A stretch of 7,224 nucleotides of DNA from Methanocorpusculum sp. (GCA_029986195.1 DALTYF010000044.1:1-7224); one strand, 5' to 3'. Shown: positions 1 to 5,900, counted from the first letter of the stretch. Notes: a model not told the origin generated them from the sequence alone. Numbers and translations are program-made.

Positions 1-983
1 TTCGTGTAGATCAGAACCACAAACGCAGTTGCAGAACAGACAACGAGCGTATCAATTAAGACACCAATGGACTGGATAAGACCCTGTTTGACCGGGTGTT
101 TGACATGTGCCGACGAAGACACGTTTGGTACAGAACCAATACCGGCTTCGTTGGAGAAGACACCACGCTTCAGACCCCACATGATAGCAGCACCGATTCC
201 ACCGCCGACAAACGCCTGTACACCAAAGGCATAGGAGAAGATTGTCTGGATAACCAGGGAAACCTGGGTGAAGTTGACTAAAACGATCATCAGACAGAGG
301 ATCATCCACAGCATGGCCATTGCAGGCACCATCCAGACGGAAGCACTTGCCACACGCTTGATTCCGCCGAAGATAATAAGTGCGGCAAGAACGGTCATGA
401 CCACGGCAAAGACAATCTGATCCGTTCCAAATGCGTTGGAGAAGGCGAGGGTTGCCGTGTTGGCCTGCACACCAATGAACATCAGACCATAGGTGAAGAT
501 AATTAAAACTGCAATAAAGGCGGCAAACTTTGGTTTGCCCAGACCGTTTTTAATGTAGTATGCCGGTCCCCCATGGAAGAAACCATCCTCTTTTTTCTCT
601 TTGTAAATCTGACCGACGGTACATTCCACAAAGCTTGTTGCAGCACCGATGAAGGCGAAGACCCACATCCAGAAAATTGCGCCAGGACCTCCGGACGTAA
701 TAGCAACCGCCACACCAGCGATGTTGCCCACACCAATCCGGGCCCCCATACTGACACAAAATGCCTGGAATGAGGAGATGGTTTGTTTACCTTTTTTTTC
801 GCGAATTCCGGTAAATGCGACTCTGCACGCTTCCCCCAGACGGTTCAGCTGCACACCACCGGATCGGATGGTAAAGTACAGACCAATCCCAATCAGGAAT
901 ACAAACGCAATATACCATACGTAGGTATTGACGATGCCGTTCACCGAAGCGATGGCATCGTTAAGCGCCTCAAAAACACTCAT
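1..983 (-). CDS. Sodium:alanine/glycine symporter (AGCS family), N-terminal part
   Basis: Secondary carrier of the AGCS family (AlsT/DagA/AgcS type), which brings small amino acids such as alanine or glycine across the cytoplasmic membrane with sodium or protons. ATG at 983-981 opens a frame that runs off the left edge after 327 codons; the family is usually about 440-540 residues, so roughly the C-terminal quarter to third is missing. Visible family signatures are SFQAF (71-75), GVGNIAGVA (84-92), GGPGAIFWMW (98-107), the HGGPAYYI loop (137-144) and RGVFSNEAGIGSVPN (273-287). Hydrophobic helices lie at about 22-38, 84-95, 103-120, 153-172, 189-206, 214-237, 252-270 and 303-326. The usual Thr of GTGNIAGVA is Val85 here. 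It stands 65 bp downstream of the 105-residue gene with its own TATA-like box. Family assignment is firm; the exact substrate is not shown. Confidence 0.93.
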   Translation of the reverse strand, partial: MSVFEALNDAIASVNGIVNTYVWYIAFVFLIGIGLYFTIRSGGVQLNRLGEACRVAFTGIREKKGKQTISSFQAFCVSMGARIGVGNIAGVAVAITSGGPGAIFWMWVFAFIGAATSFVECTVGQIYKEKKEDGFFHGGPAYYIKNGLGKPKFAAFIAVLIIFTYGLMFIGVQANTATLAFSNAFGTDQIVFAVVMTVLAALIIFGGIKRVASASVWMVPAMAMLWMILCLMIVLVNFTQVSLVIQTIFSYAFGVQAFVGGGIGAAIMWGLKRGVFSNEAGIGSVPNVSSSAHVKHPVKQGLIQSIGVLIDTLVVCSATAFVVLIYT

Positions 984-1003
984 ACGTTAAATATTTTCTC
1001 ACT

Positions 1004-1020
1004 GAGACAATAAATACGTA
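1004..1020 (-). promoter_or_regulatory. Probable TATA box of the AGCS symporter gene
   Basis: On the minus strand the 65 bp gap before the symporter contains TACGTATTTATTGTCTC. The TATTTATT core is centred about 30 bp before the ATG, which would put transcription start within a few bases of the start codon and give a nearly leaderless mRNA. The only SD-like motif, GTGAG, is about 17 nt from the ATG, too far to be convincing. A second AT-rich stretch (AAATATTTAA) lies right before the ATG and is too close to serve as a TATA box. Confidence 0.4.
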
Positions 1021-1048
1021 TGGATTTGCCTGTGAGGAATATGCATAA

Positions 1049-1366
1049 TTAGAAGGAATCCATGGAGATTCCGCCAAAATCCTCGGATTTCACCGGGGAG
1101 GTGATACCAAATGCGGACTGGCCTGCCCACGGTTCCAGAGAGTTGGCAACTCCGGCCATGTAGTCCAGAATATCGATGGAGAGTTCGCGCTTTTCCTTGC
1201 TTGCCCGCATCTGCTCCATTAAAAATCTGAGTTTCTCCGGATCTTCGCCCCGGAGTTTGGCAAGGGAGATGACGCACATGTAAATGCGGGTGAGATTCCG
1301 ATCGGTACCGGTAATGGTATCGAAGAACGCCCGCAGAACCTGTGCCTGATACACCTCGCTTCCCAT
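1049..1366 (-). CDS. Small hypothetical protein, 105 residues
   Basis: I do not recognise this protein. It starts at ATG 1366-1364 and has no signal peptide, membrane segment or cysteine pair; one Cys occurs at about residue 31. Residues 1-75 look mostly helical and charged (a Leu/Arg/Lys/Glu-rich stretch around 36-66), followed by a Gly/Ser-rich, acidic tail ending in GGISMDSF. It may be a small soluble helical protein or a subunit or adaptor of a larger complex. It lies 42 bp downstream of the YchF-type GTPase on the same strand, with a possible promoter of its own in the gap and an SD-like AAGGTAGAG just before the ATG. Codon use resembles its neighbours, and the only competing frames are in regions better explained by this one. 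That it is a real gene is likely; its function is unknown. Confidence 0.75.
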   Translation of the reverse strand: MGSEVYQAQVLRAFFDTITGTDRNLTRIYMCVISLAKLRGEDPEKLRFLMEQMRASKEKRELSIDILDYMAGVANSLEPWAGQSAFGITSPVKSEDFGGISMDSF

Positions 1367-1391
1367 AGTTACTCTACCTTTGCATCTGAGA

Positions 1392-1403
1392 GGTAATATA
1401 GAT
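1392..1403 (-). promoter_or_regulatory. Possible TATA box before the 105-residue gene
   Basis: In the 42 bp between the GTPase stop (1409) and the small gene start (1366), the minus strand reads GGTAATCTATATTACC, with a CTATATTA core about 32 bp before the ATG. The box sits in a near-palindrome (GGTAATCTATATTACC), so it could instead be an operator. Read-through from the GTPase gene is also possible. The SD-like AAGGTAGAG lies at 1370-1378. Confidence 0.35.
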
Positions 1404-1408
1404 TACCG

Positions 1409-2581
1409 TCATTTTGCCGTACTGACGATCCGGATAACATCGCCGGACTTAAGTTCAGTACTGTCCTTGATCCGCATTTTGGTGCGGGCATCAACGGCAT
1501 ACAGGAACCCGTTGCCGATGTCGGTGTGGACACGGTAGGCGAGGTCTTTGGGGGTGGATCCCTTCGGCATGAGGAACGCATCCGGGAGGACAACACCTTT
1601 TGCATTGCAGCATTTGTTGTCGTCCTCAACCGGATAGACAACGATCATGCCGATCTCCTCAAAGACAAGGTTGTTGAGTGCATCCTGCACACCGGTTCCG
1701 CCGAACTTTTTCATGTTTTCGGCGATCATGGTAAGCGCCTTGAGCTGCGGCGCGGAAAGTTTCGCACCTTCGACCGGCACAAACGTTCCGTCACCGGGGA
1801 GGTACCGGAGAATTTTTGCCTGCGCGGCGGATTTGAGGGCAAGTTCCCCTGCGGCAATGGTGGGGACTGCCCCGAGTTCCTTAAGTGCAGCAAGGTTCGC
1901 GTCCGACGCCTGATCCGCTTTGTTTGCGGCAATGATCATCGGTTTTGAGACACGGAGCAGAACCTCGCACATCTTTTCGATGTCTTCGGGAGTTGCTTTG
2001 GCGAGGTTGATACCGGTTTCGATCACGGCTTCGCGGATCTGGATTGCGTTGATGCGCAGTCCTGCAAGTGCGCCGCCAAGGAGATCGATTAAGACAGCTT
2101 CTTTCCCCTGTGCCTGACGGACGAGTTTGGCGAGATGTTTGTCCACGATTCCTGCCATCCACATGGCAAATTCATATCTGAGGAACGCGACATCCTCGCG
2201 GGGGTCGCGGGTGCCGATGTCAACCGGGTTGCCTTCCGCGTCGGTACTTCCCGATGCGTCAACGACCTGAATGATGCCGTCGGCTTCCCGGAGGTTGTCA
2301 AGGAACTGGTTGCCGAGTCCCCTGCCGAGGTGTGCATCAGGCACAAGTCCCGCAACATCCAGAAGCTCGACCGGAATGAACCGGACACCGTCAACGCAGG
2401 AGGTACAGTTTTCCAGACCGAGTTCTTTGCAGGGACAGGGTGACCGCACGTAGGCAACGCCTTTATTTGCATCAATGGTGGTGAAGGGGTAGTTGGCAAT
2501 CTCAACGTTTGCAAGGGTCAGCGACTTAAAAAATGTCGATTTCCCGCAGTTTGGTTTTCCCGCAAGGGCAAGAAGCAGCAT
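1409..2581 (-). CDS. ychF: YchF/Obg-like redox-regulated GTPase with C-terminal TGS domain (archaeal type)
   Basis: Cytosolic P-loop NTPase of the TRAFAC/Obg branch, YchF subfamily, usually ribosome-associated and linked to translation or stress. The 390-residue length is normal for archaeal members. The G domain shows G1 GKPNCGKST (8-16), switch I NYPFTT (30-35), G3 DVAGL (75-79) and G4 NKAD (220-223); an intact NKxD suggests guanine specificity, unlike bacterial YchF, which favours ATP. A helical insert follows (about 125-210), and a TGS domain, often RNA- or ribosome-binding, fills about 328-387 (LPDAFLMPKGSTPKDLAYRV...). Cysteines 49, 51, 59 and 62 form a C-x-C-x7-C-x2-C cluster between switch I and G3, and Cys12 sits inside the P-loop. 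The ATG at 2581-2579 has GGAG 9 nt upstream and begins directly with the P-loop strand, so this start is firm. Confidence 0.95.
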   Translation of the reverse strand: MLLLALAGKPNCGKSTFFKSLTLANVEIANYPFTTIDANKGVAYVRSPCPCKELGLENCTSCVDGVRFIPVELLDVAGLVPDAHLGRGLGNQFLDNLREADGIIQVVDASGSTDAEGNPVDIGTRDPREDVAFLRYEFAMWMAGIVDKHLAKLVRQAQGKEAVLIDLLGGALAGLRINAIQIREAVIETGINLAKATPEDIEKMCEVLLRVSKPMIIAANKADQASDANLAALKELGAVPTIAAGELALKSAAQAKILRYLPGDGTFVPVEGAKLSAPQLKALTMIAENMKKFGGTGVQDALNNLVFEEIGMIVVYPVEDDNKCCNAKGVVLPDAFLMPKGSTPKDLAYRVHTDIGNGFLYAVDARTKMRIKDSTELKSGDVIRIVSTAK

Positions 2582-2590
2582 GGGTACATT

Positions 2591-2645
2591 CTCCAGAACT
2601 TTCTCCGGCGGAACACGATATTTTTCCTGCCGGATATATCTTTGA
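2591..2645 (-). promoter_or_regulatory. Promoter and ribosome binding site of the YchF gene
   Basis: On the minus strand, CAAAGATATATCC places a good archaeal TATA box (GATATATC, plus-strand 2633-2640) about 55 bp before the ATG. Transcription would start near 2610 and give a leader of about 28 nt. That leader carries GGAG (2591-2594) 9 nt before the start codon, so this gene appears to use SD-led initiation. Confidence 0.55.
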
Positions 2646-2736
2646 GGTATGATTAGGTTATGCAGACAGATGTATCCTTCGGAACTCCGGGCGTTGCACC
2701 TTTATTCCTGAACAGTCCACGAACCACACAGAACGG

Positions 2737-2746
2737 AAAAAAAACA
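2737..2746 (-). terminator. T-tract terminator after the Cas1-family gene
   Basis: Immediately after the TGA of the Cas1-family gene, the minus strand has GATG followed by eight T residues (plus-strand A run 2737-2744). Archaeal RNA polymerase terminates on such U-rich tracts without needing a hairpin. It would end the amzA-cas1 transcript and insulate it from the GTPase promoter about 100 bp further on. The rest of the gap (2646-2736) shows no repeat array or RNA gene. Confidence 0.6.
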
Positions 2747-3682
2747 TCACGGACTGCTGCCGGACACAACCGCATCCGCATACTCCGCAACCGCCAGGTC
2801 AAGAACATCCGAATCAATGGATTCGGCAAGACGGCGGTTGTACTCTTTCATCAGCTTTTCCGAGAGAAGGCAGCGGGAACTTATCTCGTACTGACCGGCA
2901 GTGATACCCTCCTGCGCCATATCCATCACTGCACGATCAACCATCGGTGTCATCAAAGGCTCCATAATATCCATAACACACGCGCCGCGGTTCATTCCCG
3001 GAGGAATGACGGTACCGTAAAGAGATCCAATCTCTGGATCCAGTCCCGCTCCGGTGACAGAGACTGCGGTGCTTGCATACAGAACCGCATACCCGTGTGC
3101 AAACATTGCATTTACCGGATCCTGATACGGCGTTTTTTCCCTGCGCCGGTAGCCGAGCTCCGGCGCGGCAACACGGGAGAGAATCTCATAGTACATGTTG
3201 CGGGTAAGCGAAAACACCCGCGCAAGTTCCGGAAGGGTAATCAGAAACTCAAGCTCGCGGGATGCGTCGGCAAGTATCTCAAGTTCCCCCTTGTAGTACA
3301 GACCATCCTCACGTCCGGAACCAAGTTCATTGAGATACCGCATACGGGACTTCAGGGACGAAACGATAACCGACATCGCAAACCGGTGAACCGGGATGTT
3401 TTTCTGCGCTGATCTCAGGGGAAAGGCCGTGTATCCGGGAGGACGGACCATCCCGACCGGTTCCCCGTGAACATCAAAGAACGAGACAGGGATGTTGTTT
3501 GCCGTCAGATGCGCAACTGCCGCAGTCTCAAGGGTATGACCGCCGACAATGAGAAGATGGCGGATGGAAGACAGCGGGTATGAGCGCCGTGACGTTCCCT
3601 CGCGAATGGTGAGCGTCCCGCGGGTTGCACGAATATCCGCACCGTACCCCCAGACGGTAACCCAGGGAACACTGCTCTTCAT
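2747..3682 (-). CDS. cas1: Solo Cas1-family protein with altered catalytic site
   Basis: Cas1 is the integrase of CRISPR adaptation; relatives outside CRISPR include casposon transposases. Here 311 residues carry the Cas1 N-terminal beta domain (about 7-82: LLIVGGHTLETAAVAHL, IPVSFFDVHGEPVGMV) and the helical domain (about 90-305). Family landmarks are clear: DPVNAMFAHGYAVLYA (188-203), AGLDPEIGSLYG (212-223) and MDIMEP...VDR (237-250). Key residues differ. The LxELxxIEG Glu aligns with Phe157 in LPELARVFS, and the GFLH His with Tyr222 in GSLYG; Asp238 and Glu241 remain. About five extra residues (around 225-230, IPPGM) lie between Tyr222 and Asp238. The ATG at 3682-3680 overlaps the amzA TGA as ATGA, with GGGAG 10 nt upstream; an ATG at 3727 would add 15 residues not typical of Cas1. 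No Cas2, other cas gene or CRISPR repeat is in the window. Fold is secure; integrase activity is doubtful. Confidence 0.88.
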   Translation of the reverse strand: MKSSVPWVTVWGYGADIRATRGTLTIREGTSRRSYPLSSIRHLLIVGGHTLETAAVAHLTANNIPVSFFDVHGEPVGMVRPPGYTAFPLRSAQKNIPVHRFAMSVIVSSLKSRMRYLNELGSGREDGLYYKGELEILADASRELEFLITLPELARVFSLTRNMYYEILSRVAAPELGYRRREKTPYQDPVNAMFAHGYAVLYASTAVSVTGAGLDPEIGSLYGTVIPPGMNRGACVMDIMEPLMTPMVDRAVMDMAQEGITAGQYEISSRCLLSEKLMKEYNRRLAESIDSDVLDLAVAEYADAVVSGSSP

Positions 3683-4284
3683 CGGAACAGATCTCCCTCG
3701 TTCTGGCCGTTCAGCTGGATTCTGCATTTGCCGCAGAAGTATTTCCGTTTTCGGTCCAGATCATCAAGATTGCGCGGGCAGTACATGATGCAGCCGGGAT
3801 TGTCACAGTGCTCCAGACCGAACAGATGGGCAATCTCGTGCGCCCCTTCCTTGACGATGCGGTCAATGAGCGCATCGTCGTCCGAATGGCGGCCATAATA
3901 TTCATTCGTCAGCCGTGCGGGAGACACCACCGCAACACCGAGAGCGGGATAGGCAAGACCAAATACAAAGTCGGCGAGCGGTTCAAAGAGATCGACCGGC
4001 GTTACCAGCAGGACTTTTTCATGGAGGTGATTGAACTTGTTGTAAAACTCAATATCAACGTTCTCAGGTTTGAAAAGCTGGGGATACCGGCGGCGAAAGA
4101 TGTCGAGTTTCGTGAGAATTTTCACCGCGTCGCACTGCTGACGGAGAGGATCAAACCCTTCGAGCGGAAAAGTACCGTTGTCGATGCGGGATACGGGCAT
4201 CTCCAGTACGCCCGAGAGCTCCTCGGTGACGGGTCTGCTCAGACCAATAGGAACCCTGCTGTCCCAGAAAACGTGTACTCCCAT
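3679..4284 (-). CDS. amzA: Archaemetzincin zinc metalloprotease
   Basis: Predicted cytosolic metalloprotease (peptidase family M54), 201 residues, a normal archaeal length. The zinc motif is complete: HEIAHLFGLEH (149-159) with His149, His153 and His159 as ligands and Glu150 as catalytic base, followed directly by Cys160, Cys165 and the metzincin turn Met167. The second CxxC (Cys184, Cys187) completes the structural zinc site. An N-terminal strand MGVHVFWDSRVPIG and the DPLRQQCDAVKIL segment match the family. After CIM it reads YCPRN where many archaemetzincins have NFSNS, adding an extra Cys at 169. The ATG at 4284 is chosen because it begins at the first family strand and leaves a TATA-like box about 37 bp upstream; in-frame ATGs at 4302 and 4338 would start within or upstream of that box. 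Its stop overlaps the Cas1 start by 4 bp. Physiological substrates of archaeal members are not known to me. Confidence 0.9.
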   Translation of the reverse strand: MGVHVFWDSRVPIGLSRPVTEELSGVLEMPVSRIDNGTFPLEGFDPLRQQCDAVKILTKLDIFRRRYPQLFKPENVDIEFYNKFNHLHEKVLLVTPVDLFEPLADFVFGLAYPALGVAVVSPARLTNEYYGRHSDDDALIDRIVKEGAHEIAHLFGLEHCDNPGCIMYCPRNLDDLDRKRKYFCGKCRIQLNGQNEGDLFR

Positions 4285-4312
4285 GTTGGTAGATAATTTC
4301 ATTGTGACGGGA

Positions 4313-4327
4313 CATAAACATATTGAA
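4313..4327. promoter_or_regulatory. Shared AT-rich promoter of divergent amzA and UPF0146 genes
   Basis: CATAAACATATTGAA lies between the divergent starts at 4284 (minus) and 4352 (plus). On the minus strand it reads TTCAATATGTTTATG, centred about 36 bp before the amzA ATG; on the plus strand it is about 32 bp before the UPF0146 GTG. Either a single box works in both directions or two overlapping boxes do. The two transcription units probably compete or are co-regulated. No longer palindromic operator is evident. Confidence 0.45.
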
Positions 4328-4351
4328 CACTCGAGCAAAGGACGGGGACGC

Positions 4352-4750
4352 GTGTCAGCATATCAGATTGAAAAAAGCGTAGGGACATACATCCGCGATC
4401 ACTACCGTTCGGCGATGGAGATAGGATTCGGCGGAAAAACAATTGCAGCAGAGATTATTCAGGAGGCAGGCATTCCGGTTCTGTGTACGGACGTTCACTC
4501 CTATCCGACGACCGCAGTTCCTGCGGTCGTGGATGACGTGTTCTCTCCGACGCTTTCCTACTATCAGGGAGCGGACGTGCTGTATGCGATCCGGCCCGGA
4601 TGCGAGATGATCCCTCCGATGATGGAACTTGCGGAACGCACCGGAGCAGAGCTGATCGTGTATCATCTCGGGTTTGAGCTGTATGAAGACGGGGGGGAGA
4701 CCATGGATCTCGGGGATATTCTGCTGCACCGGTACGTGAAACACCCGTAA
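4352..4750 (+). CDS. UPF0146 family protein
   Basis: Conserved archaeal protein of unknown function, 132 residues from GTG 4352. Its layout suggests a small Rossmann-like, methyltransferase-resembling fold: a glycine loop EIGFGGKTIAAEII (about 23-36), an acidic strand end LCTDVH (43-48), VVDDVFSP (59-66), then YAIRPG (76-81) and a last strand ELIVYHLG (98-105). YxIRPxxE is the most recognisable family block. No catalytic motif for a known reaction is visible. A weak SD-like GGACGGGGA precedes the GTG. In-frame ATGs lie upstream (for example 4178), but they fall inside the divergent amzA coding region and encode sequence unlike the family. A run of seven G (4691-4697) in the Asp-Gly-Gly-Glu codons and a perfect 10 bp inverted repeat (4508-4530) stand out in the DNA. 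Family call good, function unknown. Confidence 0.85.
   Translation: MSAYQIEKSVGTYIRDHYRSAMEIGFGGKTIAAEIIQEAGIPVLCTDVHSYPTTAVPAVVDDVFSPTLSYYQGADVLYAIRPGCEMIPPMMELAERTGAELIVYHLGFELYEDGGETMDLGDILLHRYVKHP
4508..4530 (+). repeat. Perfect 10-bp inverted repeat inside the UPF0146 gene
   Basis: ACGACCGCAG, the spacer TTC, then CTGCGGTCGT: a perfect GC-rich 10 bp stem with a three-base loop, lying in frame over Thr-Thr-Ala-Val-Pro-Ala-Val-Val. In the mRNA it could form a stable hairpin about 155 nt into the coding region. No T tract follows, so it is not an obvious terminator. It may be a chance result of Ala/Val/Thr codons. Confidence 0.7.
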
Positions 4751-4791
4751 GAGAGGATGCGCGTATTCCCTTCCCCTGCGGCAGTCGGTCT

Positions 4792-4805
4792 AAAAACTAT
4801 TTATT
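4792..4805 (+). promoter_or_regulatory. Probable promoter of the first flippase-like gene
   Basis: AAAAACTATTTATT in the 94 bp gap has a CTATTTAT core about 47 bp before the ATG at 4845, predicting transcription start near 4825 and a leader of about 20 nt. No SD-like sequence is evident just before the start (GGGTTTTTTCCATG). The remainder of the gap (4751-4790) holds nothing I can name. Confidence 0.5.
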
Positions 4806-4844
4806 TCTGCATATCCAATACCATATGATTTCCGGGTTTTTTCC

Positions 4845-5885
4845 ATGAATAAGGCGCAAAAGAAATGGCTGTTTATTTCAGTCGGCATCAGTGTGGTTGC
4901 ACTCGTTGTGATGCTTCTTTTGACGTTCGACACCGAGACACTTGTCGCGTTGGAAAAATGCAATCCCTGGTACATTCTTCTCGGTTTTCTTTTGCATATC
5001 TTATCGATTGTGTTCTGGGCACTGCGTATCAAACTGATGTGCTGGTCGCTCGGGTACCGCGTGCCGTTCTTCCATTCGGTAAACCTGATCTGTGCAAACA
5101 TGCTGGTCGCAGCCGTAACGCCGTCCCAGGTCGGCGGCGAGGCGGTGCGGGTGTATGAGCTGTACAAATCGGATGTTCCAACCGCTGATGCGACCGCCGT
5201 GGTTCTCATGGAGCGGGTCTTTGACGGTATTGTGCTCGGTGTCGGAACAGTCATCGGGGTGTATCTGCTCGGCAAGATGTTCAGTCATCTGAACTTCCCC
5301 CTGGTATATATGGGCGTTGCCTATTTTGCAACGTTCTTCTTCATCGGCGCGCTTCTGCTGTTTGCTGTTCTCGTGAAACGGCCGCAGTGGACAAAGATCA
5401 TCGTTGCAAAAGTTTCGGGACTTTTCACCCGCCGCTGGGATTCCCAGAGAATCGACCGGCTGCTTGGCATGCTGGATGAGAACATCGACCGGTTCTATGT
5501 AACCATCGGACACTTCGGCGGCCGTTCAAAGATCGGTATGGCTCTCGGGCTGCTGATGACCGTTGCGTTCTGGGTCTCGGAGTTCATCATCGCGTCGGTC
5601 CTGATGGTGGGTCTTGGGCTTGAGCCGATGTTTCTGATCTCGTTCATTTTCCAGCTGCTGATCGCAATGATCATGATGATTCCGCTAACACCGGGCGGTG
5701 TGGGCGTTGCCGAGGTAAGTATTGCCGCGTTCTACTCGATCATCATTCCACTGCCGCTGGTGGGTGTGTTCGTGCTGCTGTGGCGGCTGATTCTGTACTA
5801 CTTCAATGTGGTCGTCGGGCTTATTGCAAGTCTGCGGATTGTGCGGCGTGAAGCCCGGGATTCTCTGAAAAAAACACAGGAGTAA
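4845..5885 (+). CDS. UPF0104 / AglD-like flippase-domain membrane protein, copy 1
   Basis: Integral membrane protein of the lysylphosphatidylglycerol-synthase TM superfamily (UPF0104, YbhN-like), 346 residues, the usual length of stand-alone members. Related domains occur at the C-terminus of the haloarchaeal glycosyltransferase AglD and in the flippase half of MprF, so a role in moving or modifying lipid-linked precursors is a family-based guess. Hydrophobic segments lie at about 9-27, 43-61, 79-92, 126-147, 154-177, 232-256, 261-281, 295-313 and 315-330. Family motifs are TPSQVGGEAVRVYELYK (92-108) and TPGGVGVAE (282-290), probably re-entrant or gate segments. A charged cytosolic loop at 178-230 contains FTRRWDSQRID. 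The ATG at 4845 begins with a positively charged N-terminus (KAQKKW) matched in the second copy, which fixes the start. No glycosyltransferase or lysyl-transferase domain is attached. Confidence 0.9.
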   Translation: MNKAQKKWLFISVGISVVALVVMLLLTFDTETLVALEKCNPWYILLGFLLHILSIVFWALRIKLMCWSLGYRVPFFHSVNLICANMLVAAVTPSQVGGEAVRVYELYKSDVPTADATAVVLMERVFDGIVLGVGTVIGVYLLGKMFSHLNFPLVYMGVAYFATFFFIGALLLFAVLVKRPQWTKIIVAKVSGLFTRRWDSQRIDRLLGMLDENIDRFYVTIGHFGGRSKIGMALGLLMTVAFWVSEFIIASVLMVGLGLEPMFLISFIFQLLIAMIMMIPLTPGGVGVAEVSIAAFYSIIIPLPLVGVFVLLWRLILYYFNVVVGLIASLRIVRREARDSLKKTQE

Positions 5886-5887
5886 CT

Positions 5888-5900
5888 CTATATTTAAATT
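5888..5900 (+). promoter_or_regulatory. Probable promoter of the second flippase-like gene
   Basis: CTATATTTAAATT follows the stop of copy 1 by two bases and is centred about 49 bp before the ATG at 5943; it is the best TATA match in the window. Transcription would start near 5918 with a leader of about 25 nt lacking an obvious SD. Copy 2 can thus be expressed separately from copy 1. Confidence 0.55.

Noticed and set aside
792..799. Run of eight A on the coding strand of the symporter as a frameshift site
   Set aside because: It encodes Glu-Lys-Lys in a continuous frame with family motifs on both sides, so there is no evidence of slippage.
1526..1948. A 140-codon plus-strand frame opposite the YchF gene
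   Set aside because: The minus-strand GTPase with intact TGS domain fully explains this DNA.
2582..2746. CRISPR array or leader next to the Cas1 gene
   Set aside because: The 165 bp gap holds a terminator and a promoter but no repeated units.
2660..3412. A 250-codon plus-strand frame opposite the Cas1 gene
   Set aside because: It is antisense to clear Cas1 motifs, is rich in Arg/His/Asn as expected of a shadow frame, and has no recognisable domain.
3683..3727. Upstream ATG extending the Cas1 protein by 15 residues
   Set aside because: The extension lies wholly within amzA, is Pro/Arg/Glu-rich and unlike Cas1 N-termini; the ATGA overlap at 3679-3682 is the natural start.
3808..4296. A 162-codon plus-strand frame opposite amzA
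   Set aside because: The region encodes the complete archaemetzincin zinc motif on the minus strand; the antisense product has no family features.
4691..4697. Run of seven G in the UPF0146 gene as a phase-variation tract or frameshift
   Set aside because: The frame is intact and continues in family-like sequence to a sensible stop; one short tract alone does not support phase variation.
5001..5513. A 170-codon minus-strand frame opposite the first flippase-like gene
   Set aside because: His/Gln/Asp-rich shadow of a membrane protein gene that has a conserved paralogue next door.
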